In this document: positions 22,001 through 36,500 of the stretch, piece by piece
How the letters are laid out: every line of letters begins with the position of its first letter
Numbering within the stretch: the stretch's first letter is position 1
Origin: Isoperla grammatica
Lineage: Eukaryota; Arthropoda; Insecta; Plecoptera; Perlodidae
Direction: 5' to 3'
NCBI GenBank assembly: GCA_945910005.1
Contig: OX246747.1
Span: forward strand, 32,430,489 to 32,494,488
Length of the DNA stretch: 64,000 bases
Program-made: the position numbers and the translations under genes
Notes under the pieces: model-generated
The model's input: only the letters and a program-made list of their open reading frames with translations
Told to the model about the DNA's origin: nothing
Database searches by the model: none

Positions 22001-24595
22001 CAAATATATATGGATTTACGAACAGAGGGTCTCATTGGATTTAAAAATATCCAAGAATACGATCCGATGACAAAAACTCACGCGAATTAGTATAAACGAC
22101 ATATATGTGTGATTAAGGTGGAAAAAAAAATTGGAGGTAATGGGTTCCGAACCCAAGACCTCAAGTAATCGAAGCGTCGGCGTTACTGACCTCGCTATGC
22201 CTCACATAGAAATTCTTTGCTTAGACTGGAATATAACACACTGGTCTCAATGTATGGCATAGCTTGTTTTTTCAGATAGTTTTTCATCACGCCAACATTA
22301 AAACATGTTTCCTCGGCTAACTGTTGATGCAAGGCAAGCATAAGCATGTTTCTTGTATAGAGTAAGAATGTCCAATGGAGAAACTCTAGTCTTTATTTCC
22401 CTAACTCTTTAACAGGAGACGCTACGAGTCGTTAAAGACGTGCTCAAATACCCTCTGTTTTTTAGAATTATATTCTCTACGGCTATATTGTTTATTTAGG
22501 CGATCTTACAGTAAGTTCATGAGGTAGATCTGTACATTGTCTACTTTGAAAAAAATCATCGCTTTGCTACGTTTGTTTTGAACGACGTTAGGCGTCGCCG
22601 AAATTTCAAAGATTTTCTTGTCAAGTACCACTTTCGGTACCGATTGTGGGTGAACGGTGGTACCTAGTAAGTCGTAGTGTCGAACTTAAGGTCAGTAAGA
22701 ATCCCTGGTGACGTGGTATGAGCGTCGGTAGCGTCGGTTTGTACAGGTCGTGGTGAGGCGACGCCAACTTCAGGTAACCAAAATAGTTGATTTTTTTAGG
22801 TTTTTATTTTTTTACTGGTAAACGGTTTGAGATAGAATTCTTTGGTTGCCAATTCCTTCCTATTCATTGCTCTCTTGATATGTTTCGTATTTTAAAAAAA
22901 ATAAAAAAAATCAAAAATTTCAATATTCTCCGATTGTGGTCTTCTGAGACAAAATTTGAAATTTTGGGCGCCTGTATCTCTGTAAGTATGACCCCCAGCA
23001 TAGTTTTCGTTTTCAGAATGTCTAGATAATTAACGCAAAAAAAATAAAAAAAATTCAGAAACAAATTTGGACCCCCCGTATGGTAGCTACGAGCGCTAGA
23101 AAAAAAAATTTCCCCTTAGTAAACCCTTCTCAACTTTGCTCGTCTGAATATGGAAGTAAAAAAGTCTGCCAGTTACGGGGATCGAACCCCGGACCACGAA
23201 AACACTAGTCGACGCCGCTACCGCGTACGCCACACCACTCGATGGAAGTTGGGTCGCTTAGACTGGTATAGATAACACACGGCTCTCAATGTATGCATGT
23301 TACCAAATATATATGGATTTACGAACAGAGGGTCTCATTGGATTTAAAAAATATCCAAGAATACGATCCGATGACAAAAACTCACGCGAATTGAGTTATA
23401 AACGAAATAAATGTGTGATTATGGTGGAAAAAAAAATTGGAGCTAATGGGTTCCGAACCCCAGACCTCAAGTATTCGAAAAAACGGCGTTACTGACTACG
23501 CTATGCCTCACGGTGAAAATTTTTGCTTAGACTGGAATATAACACACTGGTCTCAATGTATGGCATAGCTTGTTGTATTCAGATAGTTTTTCATCACGCC
23601 AACATTAAAACATGTTTCCTCGGCTAACTGTTGATGCAAGGCAAGCATAAGCATGTTTCATGTATAGAGTAAGAATGTCCAATGGAGAAACTCTAGTCTT
23701 TATTTCCTTAACTCTTTAACAGGAGACGCTACGAGTTGTTAAAGACGTGCTCAAATACACTCTGTTTTTTAGAATTATATTCTTTACGGCTATTTTGTTT
23801 ATTTAGGCGATCTTACAGTTAGTTCATGAGGTAGGTCTGTACATTGTCTACTTTGAAAAAAATCATCGCTTTGCTACGTTTGTTGTTAACGACGATAGGC
23901 GTCGCCGAAATTTCAAAGATTTTCTTGTCAAGTACCACTTTCGGTACCGATTGTGGGTGAACGGTGGTACCTAGTAAGTCGTAGTGTCGAAATTAAGGTC
24001 AGTAAGAATCCCTGGGGACGTGGTATGAGCGTCGGTAGCGTCGGTTTGTACAGGTCGTGGTGAGGCGACGCCAACTTCAGGTAACCAAAATAGTTGATTT
24101 TTTTAGGTTTTTATTTTTTTACTGGTAAACGGTTTGAGATAGAATTTTTTAGTTGCCAATTCCTTCCTATTCATTGCTCTCTTGATATGTTTCGTATTTT
24201 TAAAAAAATAAAAAAAATAAAAAATTTCAATATTCTCCGATTGTGGTCTTCTGAGACAAAATTTGAAATTTTGGGCGCCTGTATCTCTGTAAGTATGACC
24301 CCCAGCATAGTTTTCGTTTTCAGAATGTCTAGATAATTAACGCAAAAAAAATAAAAAAAATACAGAAACAAATTTGGACCCCCCGTATGGTAGCTACGAG
24401 CGCTAGAAAAAAAAATTTCCCCTTAGTAAACCCTTCTCAACTTTGCTCGTCTGAATATGGAAGAAAAAAAGTCTGCCAGTTACGGGGATCGAACCCCGGA
24501 CCGCGAAAACACTAGTCGACGCCGCTACCGCGTACGCCACACCACTCGATGGAAGTTGGGTCGCTTAGACTGGTATAGATAACACACGGCTCTCA

Positions 24596-27500
24596 ATGTA
24601 TGCATGTTACCAAATATATATAGTTTTACGAACAGAGGGTCTCATTGGATTTAAAAAATATCCAAGAATACGATCCGATGACAAAAACTCACGCGAATTG
24701 AGTTATAAACGAAATAAATGTGTGATTATGGTGGAAAAAAAAGAATTGGAGCTAATGGGTTCTGAACCCCAGACCTCAAGTCTTCGAAGCGACGGCGTTA
24801 CTGACTACGCTATGCCTCACGATGAAAATTCGTTGCTTAGACTGGAATATAACACACTGGTCTCAATGTATGGCATAGCTTGTTGTATTCAGATAGTTTT
24901 TCATCACGCCAACATTAAAACATGTTTCCCCGGCTAACTGTTGATGCAAGGCAAGCATAAGCATGTTTCATGTATAGAGTAAGAATGTCCAATGGAGAAA
25001 GTCTAGTTTTTATTTCCTTAACTCTTTAACAGGAGACGCTACGAGTCGTTAAAGACGTGCTCAAATACACTCTGTTTTTTAGAATTATATTCTTTACGGC
25101 TATATTGTTTACTTAGGCGATCTTACAGTTAGTTCATGAGGTAGATCTGTACATTGTCTACTTTGAAAAAAATCATCGCTTTGCTACGTTTGTTAAGAAC
25201 GACGTTAGGCGTCGCCGAAATTTAAAAGATTTTCTTGTCAAGTACCACTTTCGGTACCGATTGTGGGTGAACGGTGGTACCTAGTAAGTCGTAGTGTCGA
25301 ACTTAAGGTCAGTAACAATCCCTGGTGACGTGGTATGAACGTCGGTAGCGTCGGTTTGTACAGGTCGTGGTGAGGCGACGCCAACTTCAGGTAACCAAAA
25401 TAGTTGATTTTTTGAGGTTTTTATTTTTTTACTGGTAAACGGTTTGAGATAGAATTTTTTGGTTGCCAATTTCTTCCTATTCATTGCTCTCTTGATATGT
25501 TTCGTATTTTAAAAAAAATCAAAAAAATCAAAAATTTCAATATTCTCCGATTGTGGTCTTCTGAGACAAAATTTGAAATTTTGGGCGCCTGTATCTCTGT
25601 AAATATGACCCCCAGCATAGTTTTCGTTTTCAGAATGTCTAGATTATTAACGCAAAAAAAATAAAAAAAATACAGAAACAAATTTGGACCTCCCGTATGG
25701 TAGCTACGAGCGCTAGAAAAAAAAATTTCCCCTTAGAACACCCTTCTCAACTTTGCTCGTCTGAATATGGAAGAAAAAAAGTCTGCCAGTTACGGGGATC
25801 GATCCCCGGACCGCGAAAACACTAGTCGACGCCGCTACCGCGTACGCCACACCACTCGATGGAAGATGGGTCGCTTAGACTGGTATAGATAACACACGGC
25901 TCTCAATGTATGCATGTTACCAAATATATATGGATTTAGGAACAGAGGGTCTCATTGGATTTAAAAAATATCCAAGAATACGATCCGATGACAAAAACTC
26001 ACGCGAATTGAGTTATAAACGACATAAATGTGTGATTATGGTGGAAAAAAAAGAATTGGAGCTAATGGGTTCTGAACCCCAGACCTCAAGAATTCGAAGC
26101 GACGGCGTTACTGACTACGCTATGCCTCACGATGAAAATTCGTTGCTTAGACTGGAATATAACACACTGGTCTCAATGTATGGCATAGCTTGTTGTATTC
26201 AGATAGTTTTTCATCACGCCAACATTAAAACATGTTTCCCCGGCTAACTGTTGATGCAAGGCCAGCATAAGCATGTTTCATGTATAGAGTAAGAATGTCC
26301 AATGGAGAAACTATAGTTTTTATTTCCTTAACTCTTTAACAGGAGACGCTACGAGTCGTTAAAGACGTGCTCAAATACACTCTGTTTTTTAGAATTATAT
26401 TCTTTACGGCTATATTGTTTACTCAGGCGATCTTAAAATTAGTTCATAAGGTAGATCTGTACATTGTCTACTTTGAAAAAAATCATCGCTTTGCTACGTT
26501 TGTTGTGAACGACGTTAGGCGTCGCCGAAATTTCAAAGATTTTCTTGTCAAGTACCACTTTCGGTACCGATTGTGGGTGAACGGTGGTACCTAGTAAGTC
26601 GTAGTGTCGAACTTAAGGTCAGTAAGAATCCCTGGTGACGTAGTATGAGCGTCGGTAGCGTCGGTTTGTACAGGTCGTGGTGAGGCGACACCAACTTCAG
26701 GTAACCAAAATAGTTGATTTTATGAGGTTTTTATTTTTTTACTGGTAAACGGTTTGAGATAGAATTTTTTGGTTGCCAATTTCTTCCTATTCATTGCTCT
26801 CTTGATATGTTTCGTATTTTTAAAAAAATCAAAAAAATCAAAAATTTCAATATTCTCCGATTGTGGTCTTCTGAGACAAAATTTGAAATTTTGGGCGCCT
26901 GTATCTCTGTAAGTATGACCCCCAGCATAGTTTTCGTTTTCAGAATGTCTAGATAATTAACGCAAAAAAAATAAAAAAAATACAGAAACAAATTTGGACC
27001 CCCCGTATGGTAGCTACGAGCGCTAGAAAAAAAAATTTCCCCTTAGTAAACCCTTCTCAACTTTGCTCGTCTGAATATGGAAGAAAAAAAGTCTGCCAGT
27101 TACGGGGATCGAACCCCGGACCGCGAAAACACTAGTCGACGCCGCTACCGAGTACGCCACACCACTCGATGGAAGTTGGGTCGCTTAGACTGGTATAGAT
27201 AACACACGGCTCTCAATGTATGCATGTTACCAAATATATATGGATTTACGAACAGAGGGTCTCATTGGATTTAAAAAATATCCAAGAATACGATCCGATG
27301 ACAAAAACTCACGCGAATTGAGTTATAAACGACATAAATGTGTGATTATGGTGGAAAAAAAAGAATTGGAGCTAATGGGTTCTGAACCCCAGAACTCAAG
27401 AATTCGAAGCGACGGCGTTACTGACTACGCTATGCCTCACGATGAAAATTCGTTGCTTAGACTGGAATATAACACACTGGTCTCAATGTATGGCATAGCT

Positions 27501-30500
27501 TGTTGTATTCAGATAGTTTTTCATCACGCCAACATTAAAACATGTTTCCCCGGCTAACTGTTGATGCAAGGCCAGCATAAGCATGTTTCATGTATAGAGT
27601 AAGAATGTCCAATGGAGAAACTATAGTTTTTATTTCCTTAACTCTTTAACAGGAGACGCTACGAGTCGTTAAAGACGTGCTCAAATACACTCTGTTTTTT
27701 AGAATTATATTCTTTACGGCTATATTGTTTACTCAGGCGATCTTAAAATTAGTTCATAAGGTAGATCTGTACATTGTCTACTTTGAAAAAAATCATCGCT
27801 TTGCTACGTTTGTTGTGAACGACGTTAGGCGTCGCCGAAATTTCAAAGATTTTCTTGTCAAGTACCACTTTCGGTACCGATTGTGGGTGAACGGTGGTAC
27901 CTAGTAAGTCGTAGTGTCGAACTTAAGGTCAGTAAGAATCCCTGGTGACGTAGTATGAGCGTCGGTAGCGTCGGTTTGTACAGGTCGTGGTGAGGCGACA
28001 CCAACTTCAGGTAACCAAAATAGTTGATTTTATGAGGTTTTTATTTTTTTACTGGTAAACGGTTTGAGATAGAATTTTTTGGTTGCCAATTTCTTCCTAT
28101 TCATTGCTCTCTTGATATGTTTCGTATTTTTAAAAAAATCAAAAAAATCAAAAATTTCAATATTCTCCGATTGTGGTCTTCTGAGACAAAATTTGAAATT
28201 TTGGGCGCCTGTATCTCTGTAAGTATGACCCCCAGCATAGTTTTCGTTTTCAGAATGTCTAGATAATTAACGCAAAAAAAATAAAAAAAATACAGAAACA
28301 AATTTGGACCCCCCGTATGGTAGCTACGAGCGCTAGAAAAAAAAATTTCCCCTTAGTAAACCCTTCTCAACTTTGCTCGTCTGAATATGGAAGAAAAAAA
28401 GTCTGCCAGTTACGGGGATCGAACCCCGGACCGCGAAAACACTAGTCGACGCCGCTACCGAGTACGCCACACCACTCGATGGAAGTTGGGTCGCTTAGAC
28501 TGGTATAGATAACACACGGCTCTCAATGTATGCATGTTACCAAATATATATGGATTTACGAACAGAGGGTCTCATTGGATTTAAAAAATATCCAAGAATA
28601 CGATCCGATGACAAAAACTCACGCGAATTGAGTTATAAACGACATAAATGTGTGATTATGGTGGAAAAAAAAGAATTGGAGCTAATGGGTTCTGAACCCC
28701 AGAACTCAAGAATTCGAAGCGACGGCGTTACTGACTACGCTATGCCTCACGATGAAAATTCGTTGCTTAGACTGGAATATAACACACTGGTCTCAATGTA
28801 TGGCATAGCTTGTTGTATTCAGATAGTTTTTCATCACGCCAACATTAAAACATGTTTCCCCGGCTAACTGTTGATGCAAGGCAAGCATAAGCATGTTTCA
28901 TGTATAGAGTAAGAATGTCCAATGGAGAAAGTCTAGTTTTTATTTCCTTAACTCTTTAACAGGAGACGCTACGAGTCGTTAAAGACGTGCTCAAATACAC
29001 TCTGTTTTTTAGAATTATATTCTTTACGGCTATATTGTTTACTTAGGCGATCTTAAAGTTAGTTCATGAGGTAGATCTGTACATTGTCTACTTTGAAAAA
29101 AATCATCGCTTTGCTACGTTTGTTGTGAACGACGTTAGGCGTCGCCGAAATTTAAAAGATTTTCTTGTCAAGTACCACTTTCGGTACCGATTGTAGGTGA
29201 ACGGTGGTACCTAGTAAGTCGTAGTGTCGAACTGAAGGTCAATAAGAATCCCTGGTGACGTGGTATGAGCGTCGGTAGCGTCGGTTTGTACAGGTCGTGG
29301 TGAGGCGACGCCAACTTCAGGTAACCAAAATAGTTGATTTTTTTAGGTTTTTATTTTTTTACTGGTAAACAGTTTGAGATAGAATTTTTTAGTTGCCAAT
29401 TCCTTCCTATTCATTGCTCTCTTGATATGTTTCGTATTTTTAAAAAAATCAAAAAAATCAAAAATTTCAATACTCTCCGATTGTGGTCTTCTGAGACAAA
29501 ATTTGAAATTTTGGGCGCCTGTATCTCTGTAAGTATGACCCCCAGCATAGTTTTCGTTTTCAGAATGTCTAGATAATTAACGCAAAAAAAATAAAAAAAA
29601 TACAGAAACAAATTTGGACCCCCCGTATGGTAGCTACGAGCGCTAGAAAAAAAAATTTCCCATTAGTTAACCCTTCTCAACTTTGCTCGTCTGAATATGG
29701 AAGAAAAAAAGTCTGCCAGTTACGGGGATCGAACCCCGGACCGCGAAAACACTAGTCGACGCCGCTACCGCGTACGCCACACCACTCGATGAGAGTTGGG
29801 TCGCTTAGACTGGTATAGATACCACACGGCTCTCAATGTATGCATGTTACCAAATATATATGGATTTACGAACAGAGGGTCTCATTGGTTTTAAAAAATA
29901 TCCAAGAATACGATCCGATGACAAAAACTCACGCGAATTGAGTTATAAACGACATAAATGTGTGATTATGGTAGAAAAAAAAGAATTGGAGCTAATGGGT
30001 TCTGAACCCCAGACCTCAAGTCTTCGAAGCGACGGCGTTACTGACTACGCTATGCCTCACGATGAAAATTCGTTGCTTAGACTGGAATATAACACACTGG
30101 TCTCAATGTATGGCATAGCTTGTTGTATTCAGATAGTTTTTCATCACGCCAACATTAAAACATGTTTCCCCGGCTAACTGTTGATGCAAGGCAAGCATAA
30201 GCATGTTTCATGTATAGAGTAAGAATGTCCAATGGAGAAAGTCTAGTTTTTATTTCCTTAACTCTTTAACAGGAGACGCTACGAGTCGTTAAAGACGTGC
30301 TCAAATACACTCTGTTTTTTAGAATTATATTCTTTACGGCTATATTGTTTACTTAGGCGATCTTACAGTTAGTTCATGAGGTAGATCTGTACATTGTCTA
30401 CTTTGAAAAAAATCATCGCTTTGCTACGTTTGTTAAGAACGACGTTAGGCGTCGCCGAAATTTAAAAGATTTTCTTGTCAAGTACCACTTTCGGTACCGA

Positions 30501-33500
30501 TTGTGGGTGAACGGTGGTACCTAGTAAGTCGTAGTGTCGAACTTAAGGTCAGTAACAATCCCTGGTGACGTGGTATGAACGTCGGTAGCGTCGGTTTGTA
30601 CAGGTCGTGGTGAGGCGACGCCAACTTCAGGTAACCAAAATAGTTGATTTTTTGAGGTTTTTATTTTTTTACTGGTAAACGGTTTGAGATAGAATTTTTT
30701 GGTTGCCAATTTCTTCCTATTCATTGCTCTCTTGATATGTTTCGTATTTTAAAAAAAATCAAAAAAATCAAAAATTTCAATATTCTCCGATTGTGGTCTT
30801 CTGAGACAAAATTTGAAATTTTGGGCGCCTGTATCTCTGTAAATATGACCCCCAGCATAGTTTTCGTTTTCAGAATGTCTAGATTATTAACGCAAAAAAA
30901 ATAAAAAAAATACAGAAACAAATTTGGACCTCCCGTATGGTAGCTACGAGCGCTAGAAAAAAAAATTTCCCCTTAGAACACCCTTCTCAACTTTGCTCGT
31001 CTGAATATGGAAGAAAAAAAGTCTGCCATTTACGGGGATCGATCCCCGGACCGCGAAAACACTAGTCGACGCCGCTACCGCGTACGCCACACCACTCGAT
31101 GGAAGATGGGTCGCTTAGACTGGTATAGATAACACACGGCTCTCAATGTATGCATGTTACCAAATATATATGGATTTAGGAACAGAGGGTCTCATTGGAT
31201 TTAAAAAATATCCAAGAATACGATCCGATGACAAAAACTCACGCGAATTGAGTTATAAACGACATAAATGTGTGATTATGGTGGAAAAAAAAGAATTGGA
31301 GCTAATGGGTTCTGAACCCCAGACCTCAAGAATTCGAAGCGACGGCGTTACTGACTACGCTATGCCTCACGATGAAAATTCGTTGCTTAGACTGGAATAT
31401 AACACACTGGTCTCAATGTATGGCATAGCTTGTTGTATTCAGATAGTTTTTCATCACGCCAACATTAAAACATGTTTCCCCGGCTAACTGTTGATGCAAG
31501 GCCAGCATAAGCATGTTTCATGTATAGAGTAAGAATGTCCAATGGAGAAACTATAGTTTTTATTTCCTTAACTCTTTAACAGGAGACGCTACGAGTCGTT
31601 AAAGACGTGCTCAAATACACTCTGTTTTTTAGAATTATATTCTTTACGGCTATATTGTTTACTCAGGCGATCTTAAAATTAGTTCATAAGGTAGATCTGT
31701 ACATTGTCTACTTTGAAAAAAATCATCGCTTTGCTACGTTTGTTGTGAACGACGTTAGGCGTCGCCGAAATTTCAAAGATTTTCTTGTCAAGTACCACTT
31801 TCGGTACCGATTGTGGGTGAACGGTGGTACCTAGTAAGTCGTAGTGTCGAACTTAAGGTCAGTAAGAATCCCTGGTGACGTAGTATGAGCGTCGGTAGCG
31901 TCGGTTTGTACAGGTCGTGGTGAGGCGACACCAACTTCAGGTAACCAAAATAGTTGATTTTATGAGGTTTTTATTTTTTTACTGGTAAACGGTTTGAGAT
32001 AGAATTTTTTGGTTGCCAATTTCTTCCTATTCATTGCTCTCTTGATATGTTTCGTATTTTTAAAAAAATCAAAAAAATCAAAAATTTCAATATTCTCCGA
32101 TTGTGGTCTTCTGAGACAAAATTTGAAATTTTGGGCGCCTGTATCTCTGTAAGTATGACCCCCAGCATAGTTTTCGTTTTCAGAATGTCTAGATAATTAA
32201 CGCAAAAAAAATAAAAAAAATACAGAAACAAATTTGGACCCCCCGTATGGTAGCTACGAGCGCTAGAAAAAAAAATTTCCCCTTAGTAAACCCTTCTCAA
32301 CTTTGCTCGTCTGAATATGGAAGAAAAAAAGTCTGCCAGTTACGGGGATCGAACCCCGGACCGCGAAAACACTAGTCGACGCCGCTACCGAGTACGCCAC
32401 ACCACTCGATGGAAGTTGGGTCGCTTAGACTGGTATAGATAACACACGGCTCTCAATGTATGCATGTTACCAAATATATATGGATTTACGAACAGAGGGT
32501 CTCATTGGATTTAAAAAATATCCAAGAATACGATCCGATGACAAAAACTCACGCGAATTGAGTTATAAACGACATAAATGTGTGATTATGGTGGAAAAAA
32601 AAGAATTGGAGCTAATGGGTTCTGAACCCCAGAACTCAAGAATTCGAAGCGACGGCGTTACTGACTACGCTATGCCTCACGATGAAAATTCGTTGCTTAG
32701 ACTGGAATATAACACACTGGTCTCAATGTATGGCATAGCTTGTTGTATTCAGATAGTTTTTCATCACGCCAACATTAAAACATGTTTCCCCGGCTAACTG
32801 TTGATGCAAGGCCAGCATAAGCATGTTTCATGTATAGAGTAAGAATGTCCAATGGAGAAACTATAGTTTTTATTTCCTTAACTCTTTAACAGGAGACGCT
32901 ACGAGTCGTTAAAGACGTGCTCAAATACACTCTGTTTTTTAGAATTATATTCTTTACGGCTATATTGTTTACTCAGGCGATCTTAAAATTAGTTCATAAG
33001 GTAGATCTGTACATTGTCTACTTTGAAAAAAATCATCGCTTTGCTACGTTTGTTGTGAACGACGTTAGGCGTCGCCGAAATTTCAAAGATTTTCTTGTCA
33101 AGTACCACTTTCGGTACCGATTGTGGGTGAACGGTGGTACCTAGTAAGTCGTAGTGTCGAACTTAAGGTCAGTAAGAATCCCTGGTGACGTAGTATGAGC
33201 GTCGGTAGCGTCGGTTTGTACAGGTCGTGGTGAGGCGACACCAACTTCAGGTAACCAAAATAGTTGATTTTATGAGGTTTTTATTTTTTTACTGGTAAAC
33301 GGTTTGAGATAGAATTTTTTGGTTGCCAATTTCTTCCTATTCATTGCTCTCTTGATATGTTTCGTATTTTTAAAAAAATCAAAAAAATCAAAAATTTCAA
33401 TATTCTCCGATTGTGGTCTTCTGAGACAAAATTTGAAATTTTGGGCGCCTGTATCTCTGTAAGTATGACCCCCAGCATAGTTTTCGTTTTCAGAATGTCT

Positions 33501-36500
33501 AGATAATTAACGCAAAAAAAATAAAAAAAATACAGAAACAAATTTGGACCCCCCGTATGGTAGCTACGAGCGCTAGAAAAAAAAATTTCCCCTTAGTAAA
33601 CCCTTCTCAACTTTGCTCGTCTGAATATGGAAGAAAAAAAGTCTGCCAGTTACGGGGATCGAACCCCGGACCGCGAAAACACTAGTCGACGCCGCTACCG
33701 CGTACGCCACACCACTCGATGAGAGTTGGGTCGCTTAGACTGGTATAGATACCACACGGCTCTCAATGTATGCATGTTACCAAATATATATGGATTTACG
33801 AACAGAGGGTCTCATTGGTTTTAAAAAATATCCAAGAATACGATCCGATGACAAAAACTCACGCGAATTGAGTTATAAACGACATAAATGTGTGATTATG
33901 GTAGAAAAAAAAGAATTGGAGCTAATGGGTTCTGAACCCCAGACCTCAAGTCTTCGAAGCGACGGCGTTACTGACTACGCTATGCCTCACGATGAAAATT
34001 CGTTGCTTAGACTGGAATATAACACACTGGTCTCAATGTATGGCATAGCTTGTTGTATTCAGATAGTTTTTCATCACGCCAACATTAAAACATGTTTCCC
34101 CGGCTAACTGTTGATGCAAGGCAAGCATAAGCATGTTTCATGTATAGAGTAAGAATGTCCAATGGAGAAAGTCTAGTTTTTATTTCCTTAACTCTTTAAC
34201 AGGAGACGCTACGAGTCGTTAAAGACGTGCTCAAATACACTCTGTTTTTTAGAATTATATTCTTTACGGCTATATTGTTTACTTAGGCGATCTTACAGTT
34301 AGTTCATGAGGTAGATCTGTACATTGTCTACTTTGAAAAAAATCATCGCTTTGCTGCGTTTGTTAAGAACGACGTTAGGCGTCGCCGAAATTTAAAAGAT
34401 TTTCTTGTCAAGTACCACTTTCGGTACCGATTGTGGGTGAACGGTGGTACCTAGTAAGTCGTAGTGTCGAACTTAAGGTCAGTAACAATCCCTGGTGACG
34501 TGGTATGAACGTCGGTAGCGTCGGTTTGTACAGGTCGTGGTGAGGCGACGCCAACTTCAGGTAACCAAAATAGTTGATTTTTTGAGGTTTTTATTTTTTT
34601 ACTGGTAAACGGTTTGAGATAGAATTTTTTGGTTGCCAATTTCTTCCTATTCATTGCTCTCTTGATATGTTTCGTATTTTAAAAAAAATCAAAAAAATCA
34701 AAAATTTCAATATTCTCCGATTGTGGTCTTCTGAGACAAAATTTGAAATTTTGGGCGCCTGTATCTCTGTAAATATGACCCCCAGCATAGTTTTCGTTTT
34801 CAGAATGTCTAGATTATTAACGCAAAAAAAATAAAAAAAATACAGAAACAAATTTGGACCTCCCGTATGGTAGCTACGAGCGCTAGAAAAAAAAATTTCC
34901 CCTTAGAACACCCTTCTCAACTTTGCTCGTCTGAATATGGAAGAAAAAAAGTCTGCCATTTACGGGGATCGATCCCCGGACCGCGAAAACACTAGTCGAC
35001 GCCGCTACCGCGTACGCCACACCACTCGATGGAAGATGGGTCGCTTAGACTGGTATAGATAACACACGGCTCTCAATGTATGCATGTTACCAAATATATA
35101 TGGATTTAGGAACAGAGGGTCTCATTGGATTTAAAAAATATCCAAGAATACGATCCGATGACAAAAACTCACGCGAATTGAGTTATAAACGACATAAATG
35201 TGTGATTATGGTGGAAAAAAAAGAATTGGAGCTAATGGGTTCTGAACCCCAGACCTCAAGAATTCGAAGCGACGGCGTTACTGACTACGCTATGCCTCAC
35301 GATGAAAATTCGTTGCTTAGACTGGAATATAACACACTGGTCTCAATGTATGGCATAGCTTGTTGTATTCAGATAGTTTTTCATCACGCCAACATTAAAA
35401 CATGTTTCCCCGGCTAACTGTTGATGCAAGGCCAGCATAAGCATGTTTCATGTATAGAGTAAGAATGTCCAATGGAGAAACTATAGTTTTTATTTCCTTA
35501 ACTCTTTAACAGGAGACGCTACGAGTCGTTAAAGACGTGCTCAAATACACTCTGTTTTTTAGAATTATATTCTTTACGGCTATATTGTTTACTCAGGCGA
35601 TCTTAAAATTAGTTCATAAGGTAGATCTGTACATTGTCTACTTTGAAAAAAATCATCGCTTTGCTACGTTTGTTGTGAACGACGTTAGGCGTCGCCGAAA
35701 TTTCAAAGATTTTCTTGTCAAGTACCACTTTCGGTACCGATTGTGGGTGAACGGTGGTACCTAGTAAGTCGTAGTGTCGAACTTAAGGTCAGTAAGAATC
35801 CCTGGTGACGTAGTATGAGCGTCGGTAGCGTCGGTTTGTACAGGTCGTGGTGAGGCGACACCAACTTCAGGTAACCAAAATAGTTGATTTTATGAGGTTT
35901 TTATTTTTTTACTGGTAAACGGTTTGAGATAGAATTTTTTGGTTGCCAATTTCTTCCTATTCATTGCTCTCTTGATATGTTTCGTATTTTTAAAAAAATC
36001 AAAAAAATCAAAAATTTCAATATTCTCCGATTGTGGTCTTCTGAGACAAAATTTGAAATTTTGGGCGCCTGTATCTCTGTAAGTATGACCCCCAGCATAG
36101 TTTTCGTTTTCAGAATGTCTAGATAATTAACGCAAAAAAAATAAAAAAAATACAGAAACAAATTTGGACCCCCCGTATGGTAGCTACGAGCGCTAGAAAA
36201 AAAAATTTCCCCTTAGTAAACCCTTCTCAACTTTGCTCGTCTGAATATGGAAGAAAAAAAGTCTGCCAGTTACGGGGATCGAACCCCGGACCGCGAAAAC
36301 ACTAGTCGACGCCGCTACCGAGTACGCCACACCACTCGATGGAAGTTGGGTCGCTTAGACTGGTATAGATAACACACGGCTCTCAATGTATGCATGTTAC
36401 CAAATATATATGGATTTACGAACAGAGGGTCTCATTGGATTTAAAAAATATCCAAGAATACGATCCGATGACAAAAACTCACGCGAATTGAGTTATAAAC

